A stretch of DNA of 64,000 bases, from assembly GCF_018257575.1 (NCBI RefSeq), contig NZ_JAERJP010000010.1:55259-119258 (forward strand), written 5' to 3'. Below are positions 31,738 through 40,004 of the stretch, piece by piece. The notes below the pieces were generated by a model, which worked only from the letters and a program-made list of their open reading frames with translations, did no database searches and was not told the DNA's origin. The DNA is from Tatumella sp. JGM91 (GTDB lineage: Bacteria; Pseudomonadota; Gammaproteobacteria; Enterobacterales; Enterobacteriaceae). Position 1 is the stretch's first letter, and each line of letters starts with the position of its first letter. Made by a program: the position numbers and the translations under genes.

Positions 31738-33092
31738 ATTTTCTGGTCAGACTGATTAACCCCATTCCCCGTTTGTACTTCTGGCTGAGCGGCCTGCTGC
31801 TGCTCAGTGTCTTACTGTCCGCCAGTGCCGCTGCAGAGACTCTGTACCTGGCGAAAGGGGGTGCCAGAACCCTGAAAATGAATACGGTCATTGATACGGT
31901 TTTCACCACTGATCCGGAAATTGTCGATTATAACCTGATCAGTGATCGTGAAGTGGTGATCTACGGTATTCAGAATGGTATTGGCGAGATCCTGTTGGTA
32001 CAGAATGATGTGACGCGCAAAATTCAGGTGGTGGTCGATCCGCTGGTCGGTAAGCTGGCGGCACAGATTCAGGACCAGTTTCCCGGTTCAACCATTGAAC
32101 TCAAAAAAGTCGGGGACAGCTATATCCTGGCGGGTATCGCGGTAGATGAAGAAAGCAGAGACAGTATTTATCAGATTGTCGGCGAAGCCCTGGGAATGGA
32201 AGCCGATACGGAAGTGGTGCGGATATCTACCGAAAATATGGGCGATATCAAAATTCCGTCCCTGACCCAAATCAGCTACAAAAAATTGCAGAACCGTATG
32301 CGACTTCCGCAGGCCAATCAGGTAAATGTCAAAATATCCATCGTTGAGCTGAATAAAAGTTACAGCGATACCCTGGGCATTGAATGGGGGCAGTCACTGG
32401 ATGTCGGGAACTTTGTGCTGAATAAACTCCGCTTTAACGCCAGTGAGTTAACCTCAATGATCCATGCCCTCGGCAATGAATCGGTGGCAAGGGTACTTGC
32501 TGAACCAAATTTATCGGTACTGTCAGGTGAGACGGCTGATTTTCTGGTCGGCGGAGAAATCCCCATTATGACCAGCTCCTCCAATGGGACCAGTGTCGAA
32601 TATAAAGAGATTGGCGTCAGGATGACTATCGGGGCGAAAGTTGAAAACAGTCAGAAAGTTAAGTTAATGATTTATCAGGAGGTGAGTAATGTCGATGACC
32701 AAAGTACCTCGACGGATTCCACCTATTATTTACCTGCCCTGAAATCCCGTAAAGCCAGAACAACGGTTGAACTGGCTGACGGAGAGAGCTTTGTACTGGC
32801 GGGATTACTCAGTGAATCTGAGCAGGAAATTCTGAAAAAAGTCCCCTTTATTGGTGATATTCCGGTATTAGGTGCCTTTTTCCGTTCGACAGCAGCGCGC
32901 CGGGAAAAAACAGAGCTGGTGGTGGTGGCGACCATTAATCTGGTCCGGCCTGTCTCCTCAAGCCAGGTCACTTTGCCTGCATGGCAGCGTAGCAGCCTGC
33001 TGGAGCGCTATTTTAATATCAGTAATGTGACCGGCAGCAGTGCAGAAAAAGGTGTAATCAGTTTTATAGAACAGGGCGGCTTTATTTACTAG
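31734..33092 (+). CDS. rcpA: Outer-membrane secretin RcpA/CpaC
   Basis: This 452-residue secretin forms the pilus channel in the outer membrane. It has a signal peptide (ending ASAAAE), an N-terminal pilus-secretin domain (LYLAKGGARTLKMNTVIDTVFTTDP), a BON-like part, and the C-terminal secretin domain with ARVLAEPNLSVLSGETADFLVGGEIPI and VPFIGDIPVLGAFFRS. It is intact. It begins inside the end of rcpC. Confidence 0.93.
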   Translation: MNFLVRLINPIPRLYFWLSGLLLLSVLLSASAAAETLYLAKGGARTLKMNTVIDTVFTTDPEIVDYNLISDREVVIYGIQNGIGEILLVQNDVTRKIQVVVDPLVGKLAAQIQDQFPGSTIELKKVGDSYILAGIAVDEESRDSIYQIVGEALGMEADTEVVRISTENMGDIKIPSLTQISYKKLQNRMRLPQANQVNVKISIVELNKSYSDTLGIEWGQSLDVGNFVLNKLRFNASELTSMIHALGNESVARVLAEPNLSVLSGETADFLVGGEIPIMTSSSNGTSVEYKEIGVRMTIGAKVENSQKVKLMIYQEVSNVDDQSTSTDSTYYLPALKSRKARTTVELADGESFVLAGLLSESEQEILKKVPFIGDIPVLGAFFRSTAARREKTELVVVATINLVRPVSSSQVTLPAWQRSSLLERYFNISNVTGSSAEKGVISFIEQGGFIY

Positions 33093-33102
33093 AGAGGCAG
33101 TT

Positions 33103-33543
33103 ATGCGGCAATGGATTCTGCTGTTAATCGGATTATGGAGCGGCTTTGGTCTTGCCGCTCAGGGGTACCAGTTTAGCCTGAAAGGGCGCAGTGATATTGA
33201 CCAGGAAATACTGGTGGCTGAGGTTATCTCGTTCCATCAGTATCTCGGGGGCGGGCTGACTGTGCAGTGGTATCTCAGTGATGCGGATCAACTGGCGAAA
33301 CGGATTAAACAGCGGCTGATCAGTGCGGGAATTTCACCTGAATATGTACAGTTGCAGAAGCAACCGACACAAAATAGTGCAGAGACTGCTGCGCTGGTCA
33401 GTATCATGCTGAATACAGAAAAAAATGGTTCGCTGTGTCAGTCACAGCAAAGCACCTATCGTTTTGATACTTATCCGGATATTGGCTGTGCAGTAGACAA
33501 TAATCTTAAAGCCTCACAGCGGCGTGAAACCACCATAAACTGA
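33103..33543 (+). CDS. CpaD/RcpB-like periplasmic pilus protein
   Basis: This 146-residue secreted protein has a signal peptide (WILLLIGLWSGFGLAAQ). Near its C-terminus YPDIGCAVDNNLKA resembles the CpaD/TadX signature (FGCA followed by N-L-A). CpaD proteins are outer-membrane lipoproteins tied to the secretin, but no lipobox cysteine is seen here. The gene holds the rcpB position between secretin and tadZ. The assignment rests on this short motif and on position. Confidence 0.65.
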   Translation: MRQWILLLIGLWSGFGLAAQGYQFSLKGRSDIDQEILVAEVISFHQYLGGGLTVQWYLSDADQLAKRIKQRLISAGISPEYVQLQKQPTQNSAETAALVSIMLNTEKNGSLCQSQQSTYRFDTYPDIGCAVDNNLKASQRRETTIN

Positions 33544-33559
33544 CTGGCAGGGAGGCCGG

Positions 33560-34681
33560 ATGTTGTTATTTTCGTCCAGTGATAAACGGCAGGATACACC
33601 GACAGAAAGCGTGCTGGTGATCGCCGCCACGCCTTCCGTGATGGAGAAAGTCTGTGAACAACTGGCTATCAGGGACAGTGGCGAAGTTCGCCGCTTTACC
33701 GGGACGGTACCACAGCTTGAACATTACACGGAATCAGCCAATGTTGATGTGGTGATTTTTGAAGTCACCCCTCAGGACTCACCGGAATCTGTTGCCCGGC
33801 TGATGGAGTTACATATTGCGCGCACTGCAATACAGATTGCGGTCGGTGCCCAGGACTCTCTGATACTGGCAGACAGTTATCTGCAGCAGGGGATTTTTTA
33901 CTGCCACTATCCGTCACAGCTGAATCGTATTGGTTCGCTGATATCAGCAAAAAATCAGCCTGGCAGAGATATGACCAGCGCCGTCAAAATCGCTATTCTT
34001 GGCTGTAAAGGTGGTATAGGGACCTCCTTGCTCAGTTACCATATTGCAGAAGATATCGCCAGGTTACGTCAGTCACCGACTCTGCTGGTACAGGGCAGCG
34101 GCGGCAGCCGCAATCTGGACCTGATTTCCCGGGTATCGATCAGTAATGAAGTGACGTTGTTGCAGAATAATTTCTTTGCCATGTATGAAGAAAAAAGTCA
34201 TGCCTGGCGTTTCAATAATTCGGTCTACGATCGTCACCAGTGTGTGGTTTTTGATTTCAGCGCTTATAACGCTGCTGATGAAGACATTGAAAATGTTCTG
34301 ACCCATTCTGATTGTGTCTTGCTGGTCTGTGACCGGAATCTCTCCTCAGTACGGGTGGCTAAAAAAATCCTTGAAGCGAATGCCCACCTGCAAAGCAGTC
34401 ATAACGGCATTAAACGCCTTTACCTCTGTTTTAATCAGCATCACCCCAAAGTCAGTGGCGAGGTGAATGCCCGTGAGGCCGGTGACCTCGTCGGCCAGCC
34501 TGCTGATGTCACGGTGCCTTATATGCTGAAGTCCGGTGATCCGTCACTGAATATCGACTTTAGTGGTAAGCAGCGGCGGGTTTTACAAAATATAAGTTAC
34601 CTGTTGTTAGGCAAGAAAAAAGAGTTACCAGGATCATTATTTTCAGCAGTAAAGCAGCGGCTTACAGGGAGGTCTGACTAA
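33560..34681 (+). CDS. tadZ: TadZ/CpaE pilus localisation ATPase
   Basis: This 373-residue protein has an N-terminal receiver-like domain (about 15-130) and a MinD/ParA-like domain with the deviant Walker loop GCKGGIGTS (148-156). TadZ proteins place the tad machine at the cell pole. VVFDFSAYNAADEDIENVLTHSDCVLLVCDRNLSSVR fits the ATPase core. Its stop overlaps the tadA start by one base (TAATG). Confidence 0.88.
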   Translation: MLLFSSSDKRQDTPTESVLVIAATPSVMEKVCEQLAIRDSGEVRRFTGTVPQLEHYTESANVDVVIFEVTPQDSPESVARLMELHIARTAIQIAVGAQDSLILADSYLQQGIFYCHYPSQLNRIGSLISAKNQPGRDMTSAVKIAILGCKGGIGTSLLSYHIAEDIARLRQSPTLLVQGSGGSRNLDLISRVSISNEVTLLQNNFFAMYEEKSHAWRFNNSVYDRHQCVVFDFSAYNAADEDIENVLTHSDCVLLVCDRNLSSVRVAKKILEANAHLQSSHNGIKRLYLCFNQHHPKVSGEVNAREAGDLVGQPADVTVPYMLKSGDPSLNIDFSGKQRRVLQNISYLLLGKKKELPGSLFSAVKQRLTGRSD

Positions 34682-35955
34682 TGGTGAACCCGAAATATGC
34701 GGAGTTGTCCCGCCAGTTACGCAGCCTGGCACTGCCCCGGCTGGAGCTCGATCTGATCGATAAATTACTGGATGATCGCACCGCGCTGATCCGCGAAATA
34801 TCGCAGGTGATCCACCGCACCAGTGTCGAGCACAACCAGTATTTACCTTCGGAGGAAACCAGAGAGCTGGCATCTTCAATGGCTGATGAAATACTGGGCG
34901 TCGGACCATTACGGGAGTTAATGGAAGATGAATCGGTCAGCGATATTCTGGTCAATGGCCCGGACAATATTTTTGTCGAACGCAGCGGGAAGCTGGTATT
35001 CACCGGTAAACGCTTTATTGATAACCAGCAGCTGACGGAAATTGCCAAACGGCTGGTCGGTCGTGTCGGACGGCGGGTTGATGAATCCCAGCCGCTGGTC
35101 GATGCCAGGATGGCGGATGGCAGCAGGCTGAATGTGGTGATAAACCCTGTGGCTCTCGACGGGACTTCGATCTCCATCCGTAAATTCAGTAATGTGTCAC
35201 GTACCCTGCGGGATCTGGTGAGCTGGGGAGCAATGAGTGAACAGATGGCGAATTTTCTGTCGATCGCGGTTCGCTGTCAGACCAATATCGTTATCTCCGG
35301 CGGAACCGGTTCGGGGAAAACCACCTTACTGAACGCATTATCACAGCATATCAATAGTGATGAGCGAATTATTACTCTCGAAGATGCGGCAGAACTGAAA
35401 CTGCAACAACAGCATGTGGTGAGGCTGGAAACTCGTATGGCCGGGGCTGAAAATAGCGGCCAGATCACAATGCGTGATCTGATGATTAACACCCTGCGTA
35501 TGCGGCCAGACCGGATTATTGTCGGAGAGTGCCGTGGCGGTGAAACTTTTGAGATGTTGCAGGCGATGAATACCGGCCATGATGGTTCTATGACCACCCT
35601 GCATGCTAACTCGCCACGTGATGCGCTCGCCAGGCTGGAAAACATGGTAATGATGGCCAACCTTAACCTGCCGGTGGATGCTATCCGACGCAATATTACT
35701 TCGGCAATTAATCTTATTGTCCAGACTAACCGCCTGTACGACGGGTCGAGAAAAATTACCCATATTACTGAGGTGATGGGCCTCGAAGGCGACACGATTG
35801 TTATGCAGGATATTTTCAGCTTTGCCGTGGATGACAGTGTCCAGGGCAAAGTTGTGGGGCGTTTTACTACCCCCGGATTTTCTGTTCGTTCCAGTGTTTA
35901 TCGGCGGGCCAAAGCATATGGCTGCGATGATTTACTAAAAACTGTATTTGGGTAG
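34681..35955 (+). CDS. tadA: Secretion ATPase TadA/CpaF
   Basis: This 424-residue, GspE/VirB11-family hexameric ATPase drives pilus assembly and often retraction. Walker A is GGTGSGKT (207-214); the Walker B region is RIIVGECRGGE with Glu283. The Asp-box ITLEDAAEL and His-box MTTLHANSPRDALARLE are complete. The N-terminal domain has SDILVNGPDNIFVERSGKL. No lesion is seen. Confidence 0.95.
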   Translation: MVNPKYAELSRQLRSLALPRLELDLIDKLLDDRTALIREISQVIHRTSVEHNQYLPSEETRELASSMADEILGVGPLRELMEDESVSDILVNGPDNIFVERSGKLVFTGKRFIDNQQLTEIAKRLVGRVGRRVDESQPLVDARMADGSRLNVVINPVALDGTSISIRKFSNVSRTLRDLVSWGAMSEQMANFLSIAVRCQTNIVISGGTGSGKTTLLNALSQHINSDERIITLEDAAELKLQQQHVVRLETRMAGAENSGQITMRDLMINTLRMRPDRIIVGECRGGETFEMLQAMNTGHDGSMTTLHANSPRDALARLENMVMMANLNLPVDAIRRNITSAINLIVQTNRLYDGSRKITHITEVMGLEGDTIVMQDIFSFAVDDSVQGKVVGRFTTPGFSVRSSVYRRAKAYGCDDLLKTVFG

Positions 35956-35958
35956 GCA

Positions 35959-36894
35959 ATGAATCTGTTATTCATGTTACTGCTGATAATGGCGGGGTTA
36001 TGTCTGCTGATTGTTTTGCAACGTAATCAGTTTACCCGCAAATCCTTATCTTATTCCGGACAGCGGAAGCAGATGCTGCTCTCAATTATCAGCCAGAAAA
36101 CCGCCCGGGTGTCTGAGGAAACCCCGATTATCTCGCGGCTGAAAACCGGTATTACGGATAAGTTATCCGCGATCTTCCGGCTTTTTTATGCCGGCAGTAC
36201 CGGTGCGCTGATTAAAAATCTGACTATCCCGTTATTAATAGCGATGGCGATACTGGCGCTTAATGCTCTGTATATCGGCCTGCCCCTGAGCTGGGTTGCT
36301 GCCGCCAGTCTGGTTGCCTGTTACCTGGTGTTTTATAAAATTATTAAAAAACGCCATTACCAGCAGTTTTCACTCGATTTCAGTGAAGCACTGACCACGA
36401 TTGGCGGAGCAATTACCTCCGGACGGACATTTTTGCAGGCAATGTCTGATTACAGCCAGAGCCGGAACAACGGCCTGTCACGTGAGTTTTCGGTTATTTC
36501 GCGGCGACTTAACTTTGGCGAGCAGGCGGAGGTTGTATTTATGGAGTCGTGGCGCAATTACCCCTATCGCGAATATTACTTTTTTATTGTTGCTATCCTG
36601 CTGAATATCAACAGCGGTGGCCGGTTGCGTGAGGTGCTGGGCAAACTTCAGCGGTCTATCTCTAACGGCATTGCTATGGAGAAAAAAATGCTGTCGATGA
36701 CCTCAGAAATGCGCATGTCATCAAAGATCACCGGGGCCATTCCCTTCGTATTTCTGATTTTACTCAAGTTTATCAGCCCGGAGAACTTCCAGTTTGTACT
36801 TGAAGACCAGCAGGGCCGCGTATTGCTGTATTACCTGATAGGCAGTGAAGTCACCGGACTGCTGGTCATTAAATTTCTGATGAGGAAATTATAA
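35959..36894 (+). CDS. tadB: Inner-membrane platform protein TadB
   Basis: This 311-residue, GspF-domain protein has an N-terminal membrane helix, a cytoplasmic domain (FSEALTTIGGAITSGRTFLQAMSDYS) and C-terminal helices. With TadC it forms the inner-membrane platform on which TadA acts. The spacing to tadA is 3 bases and to tadC 2 bases. Confidence 0.92.
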   Translation: MNLLFMLLLIMAGLCLLIVLQRNQFTRKSLSYSGQRKQMLLSIISQKTARVSEETPIISRLKTGITDKLSAIFRLFYAGSTGALIKNLTIPLLIAMAILALNALYIGLPLSWVAAASLVACYLVFYKIIKKRHYQQFSLDFSEALTTIGGAITSGRTFLQAMSDYSQSRNNGLSREFSVISRRLNFGEQAEVVFMESWRNYPYREYYFFIVAILLNINSGGRLREVLGKLQRSISNGIAMEKKMLSMTSEMRMSSKITGAIPFVFLILLKFISPENFQFVLEDQQGRVLLYYLIGSEVTGLLVIKFLMRKL

Positions 36895-36896
36895 CC

Positions 36897-37748
36897 ATGA
36901 ACCCGATGCTGGTAATGATGATAGTAATTGTGCTGGTAATTACCGGGAACCTGTTACTGAGAAAAATACGGAACCGGAAATTACAGCAGGCGTTAACTGT
37001 AGCTGATGCCAGTGTACATAAACTTAAAATTCAGCAACTGAAAGAACACCATCATACGGAAATAGTGCTGGAACAGAATAATCCGCTGCTGAATATTTAC
37101 CGCAAGCTTGATGCCAATATGGCTTACAAAGGATTGCTGGCCATGGGGATGTTTATGCTGGTGGTGGCCGGGGCCTTTTTTTCCGGACAGCCTCTCAGCC
37201 GGCAATCCTTGCTGATGGCGGCGATGATAAGTCTGGTATCGACGATTATTTTGCCGGGCATGCTGAGGTCGGTGTTTGTCAAACGCAGGGTCAAAACACT
37301 CAGTGCTGAGCTACCCTGGATGATCGAATTACTGGCTATCGGTGTGCAGTGCGGTATGACCATTGAGCAGGCATTCAAATTTTTATCTGACAAGATGTCC
37401 GGAATTAATCCTGACTTTGTTCCTTTTATCAGTCGTCTGGTCCGACGTACCGAGGTCAGCGGACTGAGTGTTGCTCTGGAGCATTTTTATCGTGAATGAC
37501 CGTCAGCAGAAACCCGGATGTTTTGCGCCATGCTGCAACAAAGTATTCAGTACGGCTCATCAATGTATGAACAGCTGGTTGAGCTGGCCAGGGAAATCAG
37601 AGAGGTTCAGTTACTGGCGACCGAAGAAAAAATCGGTCAGCTCGGAGCGAAGATGAGTGTGCCACTGATTCTGTTTTTTATGTTTCCGGTCATTATTATC
37701 GTTGCAGCACCGGGGGTCATGAGGTTGATGGGGAATATGGGGAATTAA
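36897..37748 (+). pseudogene. tadC: Inner-membrane platform protein TadC with one in-frame TGA
   Basis: Read through, this is a 282-sense-codon GspF-domain protein of normal TadC form. The frame runs from MNPMLVMMIVIVLVITGNLL to LSVALEHFYRE, meets TGA at 37497-37499 (codon 201), and goes on without a shift as PSAETRMFCAMLQQSIQYGSSMYEQL, ending in the last helix (VPLILFFMFPVIIIVAAPGVM). The expected residue at the stop is probably Leu, so TTA to TGA is a likely change. Unread, the product ends inside the cytoplasmic domain and loses the C-terminal helix, which should abolish pilus assembly. No selenocysteine signal is evident. A sequence error is possible. Confidence 0.87.
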
Positions 37749-37752
37749 TAAC

Positions 37753-38490
37753 GTGAAACTAGTAAAACCGACAGTAATAACAGTTCTCTTTATGTTGCTG
37801 ACAGGCTGTAACCAGACGACCACAATTGCCGGTAAAAAATTTGCGCTCAGTGATGGTTCCGCGAGTGAACAGATACTGTTAAAAACAGGAAATTATTCCG
37901 GTCTGATTAAAATGAAGCAGGAGGAACTGAAAAAAAATAACTCGCCACAAATAAGATATCAGCTGGCCGAATACTATTATCAGGCCGGTGATTTTCAGTC
38001 ATCGTTATATCATTTGCAGAAACTGATGGTATCCGGTGCTGATATGAAAGTGTATCTGCTGGAGAGTAAAAATCTTAATTCCCTGAGGAAATATAAAGAA
38101 GCGCTGAACTTTATCGGCATCGCGTTAAATAAAAACCCCAATAGCGGAGAGGCCCTGAACCTGAAAGGTGTCATTCAGGCTGAAATGGGTGATCTGAACG
38201 GGGCCCTCGACAGTTTCGGGCTGGCGAGAAATGCGTATTTTCAGGAAGAATCGGTAGTGAATAATATTGCCATGATCTATATCGTTCAGAAACGTTATCA
38301 CGAGGCGGTACAGATGTTATTACCGGTTTATCTGCGCGGTTACCGTAACCCGCAACTGGATCGTAATCTGGCATTTGCGCTGGTGAAAACCGGTGATCTG
38401 CGTTATGCCAAAGAGATTATCAAACGTGGCAGTTATGCTAAAAATCCAGATATGCTGGTGGCGGATCTTTTCAGGGTTGAAAGTTTTTGA
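37753..38490 (+). CDS. tadD: TPR lipoprotein TadD
   Basis: This 245-residue protein has a lipobox LTGC (Cys19) and tetratricopeptide repeats from about residue 60 on (QIRYQLAEYYYQAGDFQSSL, ALNLKGVIQAEMGDLNGAL). TadD is needed for secretin assembly in tad systems. It starts 4 bases after tadC. Confidence 0.88.
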   Translation: MKLVKPTVITVLFMLLTGCNQTTTIAGKKFALSDGSASEQILLKTGNYSGLIKMKQEELKKNNSPQIRYQLAEYYYQAGDFQSSLYHLQKLMVSGADMKVYLLESKNLNSLRKYKEALNFIGIALNKNPNSGEALNLKGVIQAEMGDLNGALDSFGLARNAYFQEESVVNNIAMIYIVQKRYHEAVQMLLPVYLRGYRNPQLDRNLAFALVKTGDLRYAKEIIKRGSYAKNPDMLVADLFRVESF

Positions 38491-38511
38491 GGATAAATAC
38501 CGGAGCCGGTT

Positions 38512-39027
38512 ATGCGAACAGTACTCAAAAGATTACGACAGCGTCTCTCCCGTGAACAAGGGGTGGTCACCATAGAGTTTTCGTTAATTTTTATTATTTT
38601 CGTATTTTTTATTTTTCTTATTTTTGAAATAAACCGTTTTCTTTATGTTTCCGCCTCTCTCGACCTGACCCTGTCAGAAGCCGCGAGAATGACATCCCGT
38701 ACTGAACAGAATAATGGCGACTACACGGCGTTATTTGCCGCGAATGTGGCTCAGGAAAGTGCATTCTGGAAAATGTTTGTCGATCCGAAAAACTTTACGT
38801 TGAAAGTGACCTATTGCCGTTCGGTAAAAGACTCGCTGAAAGAGAATTGCTTTACCGGTGCGGGCCAGCAATATCCGCTGGCAATTTACAGTGCCGGTTA
38901 TCGCTACCGGCCATTATTATTCGCTTTTGATAATAACAGTGCGGTGAAAAAGCTGGTTGCAATGCTGGATGCTTCTTTAAGCAGAAAACTGGTGTATGTG
39001 CAGGAATATGAGCGGGGAGACCAGTGA
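38512..39027 (+). CDS. tadE: Pseudopilin TadE
   Basis: This 171-residue protein has a type IV leader and processing motif, REQGVVTIEFSLIF, with Glu at mature position 5 and a long hydrophobic helix. TadE-like pseudopilins are cut by TadV and may prime the pilus. The mature part is otherwise unlike known domains. It is followed by tadF after 1 base. Confidence 0.88.
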   Translation: MRTVLKRLRQRLSREQGVVTIEFSLIFIIFVFFIFLIFEINRFLYVSASLDLTLSEAARMTSRTEQNNGDYTALFAANVAQESAFWKMFVDPKNFTLKVTYCRSVKDSLKENCFTGAGQQYPLAIYSAGYRYRPLLFAFDNNSAVKKLVAMLDASLSRKLVYVQEYERGDQ

Positions 39028-39028
39028 T

Positions 39029-39601
39029 ATGTGGCTGAAACAGAGCATTCTCGCGCAGGGAAAGTCAGAACAAGGATCAGTGCTGGTGGAAGCGGCATTT
39101 ATTTTTACCTTACTGACGATTCTGAGCTGTGCGGCGCTGGATTACGGATTCTGGCTGATGACACGCAGCAAAGCTGAACGGATAAATTATTCCCTGGCTT
39201 CGGTGATCAGAGAGCGGGTTAATCTGTATGACGGCCGGGAAACCCTGACCAGCAGTGATGTCAGTCAGCTTGCTGAACTGGCCCGGTTTATGGCCGGGGA
39301 CAACAGTGTCAAAACACTGTGTGTGCAGGTCGAAAGCCTCAGTTTTAAAGAGGTGACGACCCGGCGTCAGGTCGACCAGTATCAGAAAATGACCGCCGGT
39401 GCGGCAAAATGTAGCACTTCTGCCAGCGCCCTGACCCGGTATGCGGAACTGTCGCCGATGAGTATCCGCGGGCGCTGGGTACCTTTATATCAGGTCACCT
39501 TAAGTGTGCCTGCCCCGGCAGGCAGCTTATCGGGATTACTGAGTGCTGTCGGTGCCCTGCCGGAAACAATTACGGTATCTAATATCGTATTGGCCCGCTG
39601 A
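39029..39601 (+). CDS. tadF: Pseudopilin TadF
   Basis: This 190-residue protein has a processing motif KSEQGSVLVEAAFIFTLLTIL and a long mature region. The start is the ATG at 39029, with GGGGAGA upstream; an earlier in-frame start would overlap tadE. It is the second TadE-like pseudopilin and is probably cleaved after Gly by TadV. Confidence 0.85.
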   Translation: MWLKQSILAQGKSEQGSVLVEAAFIFTLLTILSCAALDYGFWLMTRSKAERINYSLASVIRERVNLYDGRETLTSSDVSQLAELARFMAGDNSVKTLCVQVESLSFKEVTTRRQVDQYQKMTAGAAKCSTSASALTRYAELSPMSIRGRWVPLYQVTLSVPAPAGSLSGLLSAVGALPETITVSNIVLAR

Positions 39602-39614
39602 GCAGGAGGTAATA

Positions 39615-40004
39615 ATGAAGTTTCCGCATCTGTTACTGCTCAGCAGTTGTTTTTTTCCTCTGACAGTCACAGAGGCCGCCGCTAAGCGGAGTGCATTTAC
39701 CGCTAAGATTCAGGCAGTGATTTTTCTTAACAGTGAGATTCCGGAATCTAACCGGCTCAGCAGAGAAATTAATCAGCAACTCTATCTGAGTACCACGCTG
39801 GCACGAAAACTGGAAGTGACGATGATAGATATTAACCCGTCGGGGTACCTCCGCTCAGGACCGGCGCGGTATCTTAAAGATCCGGCGGGCATTTGGGTGG
39901 CGAAATACCGGCCAGTTGCGGTTCCGGCACTGTTTTGTATTCAGGGAAGTCGCCGCATATCTTATAACTTAACGACAGCGGAAGACATACGGAAATGTTT
40001 ATAA
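39615..40004 (+). CDS. Uncharacterised secreted protein in the tad operon
   Basis: This 129-residue protein has a signal peptide (FPHLLLLSSCFFPLTVTEAAA). The start at 39615 follows a strong AGGAGGT site; the frame is open further upstream inside tadF, but that part is not needed. The mature part opens with a strand-like IQAVIFLNS and closes with VPALFCIQGSRRISYNL then a helix. This is loosely like the thioredoxin-fold proteins of conjugative systems, but the likeness is weak. I do not recognise it as a standard tad gene. It overlaps tadG by 10 bases and so belongs to the operon. Confidence 0.75.
   Translation: MKFPHLLLLSSCFFPLTVTEAAAKRSAFTAKIQAVIFLNSEIPESNRLSREINQQLYLSTTLARKLEVTMIDINPSGYLRSGPARYLKDPAGIWVAKYRPVAVPALFCIQGSRRISYNLTTAEDIRKCL

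Noticed and set aside
37497..37499. The TGA in tadC as a selenocysteine codon
   Set aside because: TadC is not a selenoprotein family, no SECIS-like hairpin is evident just downstream, and the aligned residue is expected to be a plain hydrophobic one.
37480..37530. A frameshift in tadC
   Set aside because: The two halves are in the same frame (36897 and 37518 differ by 621 bases), so the lesion is a stop codon, not a shift.
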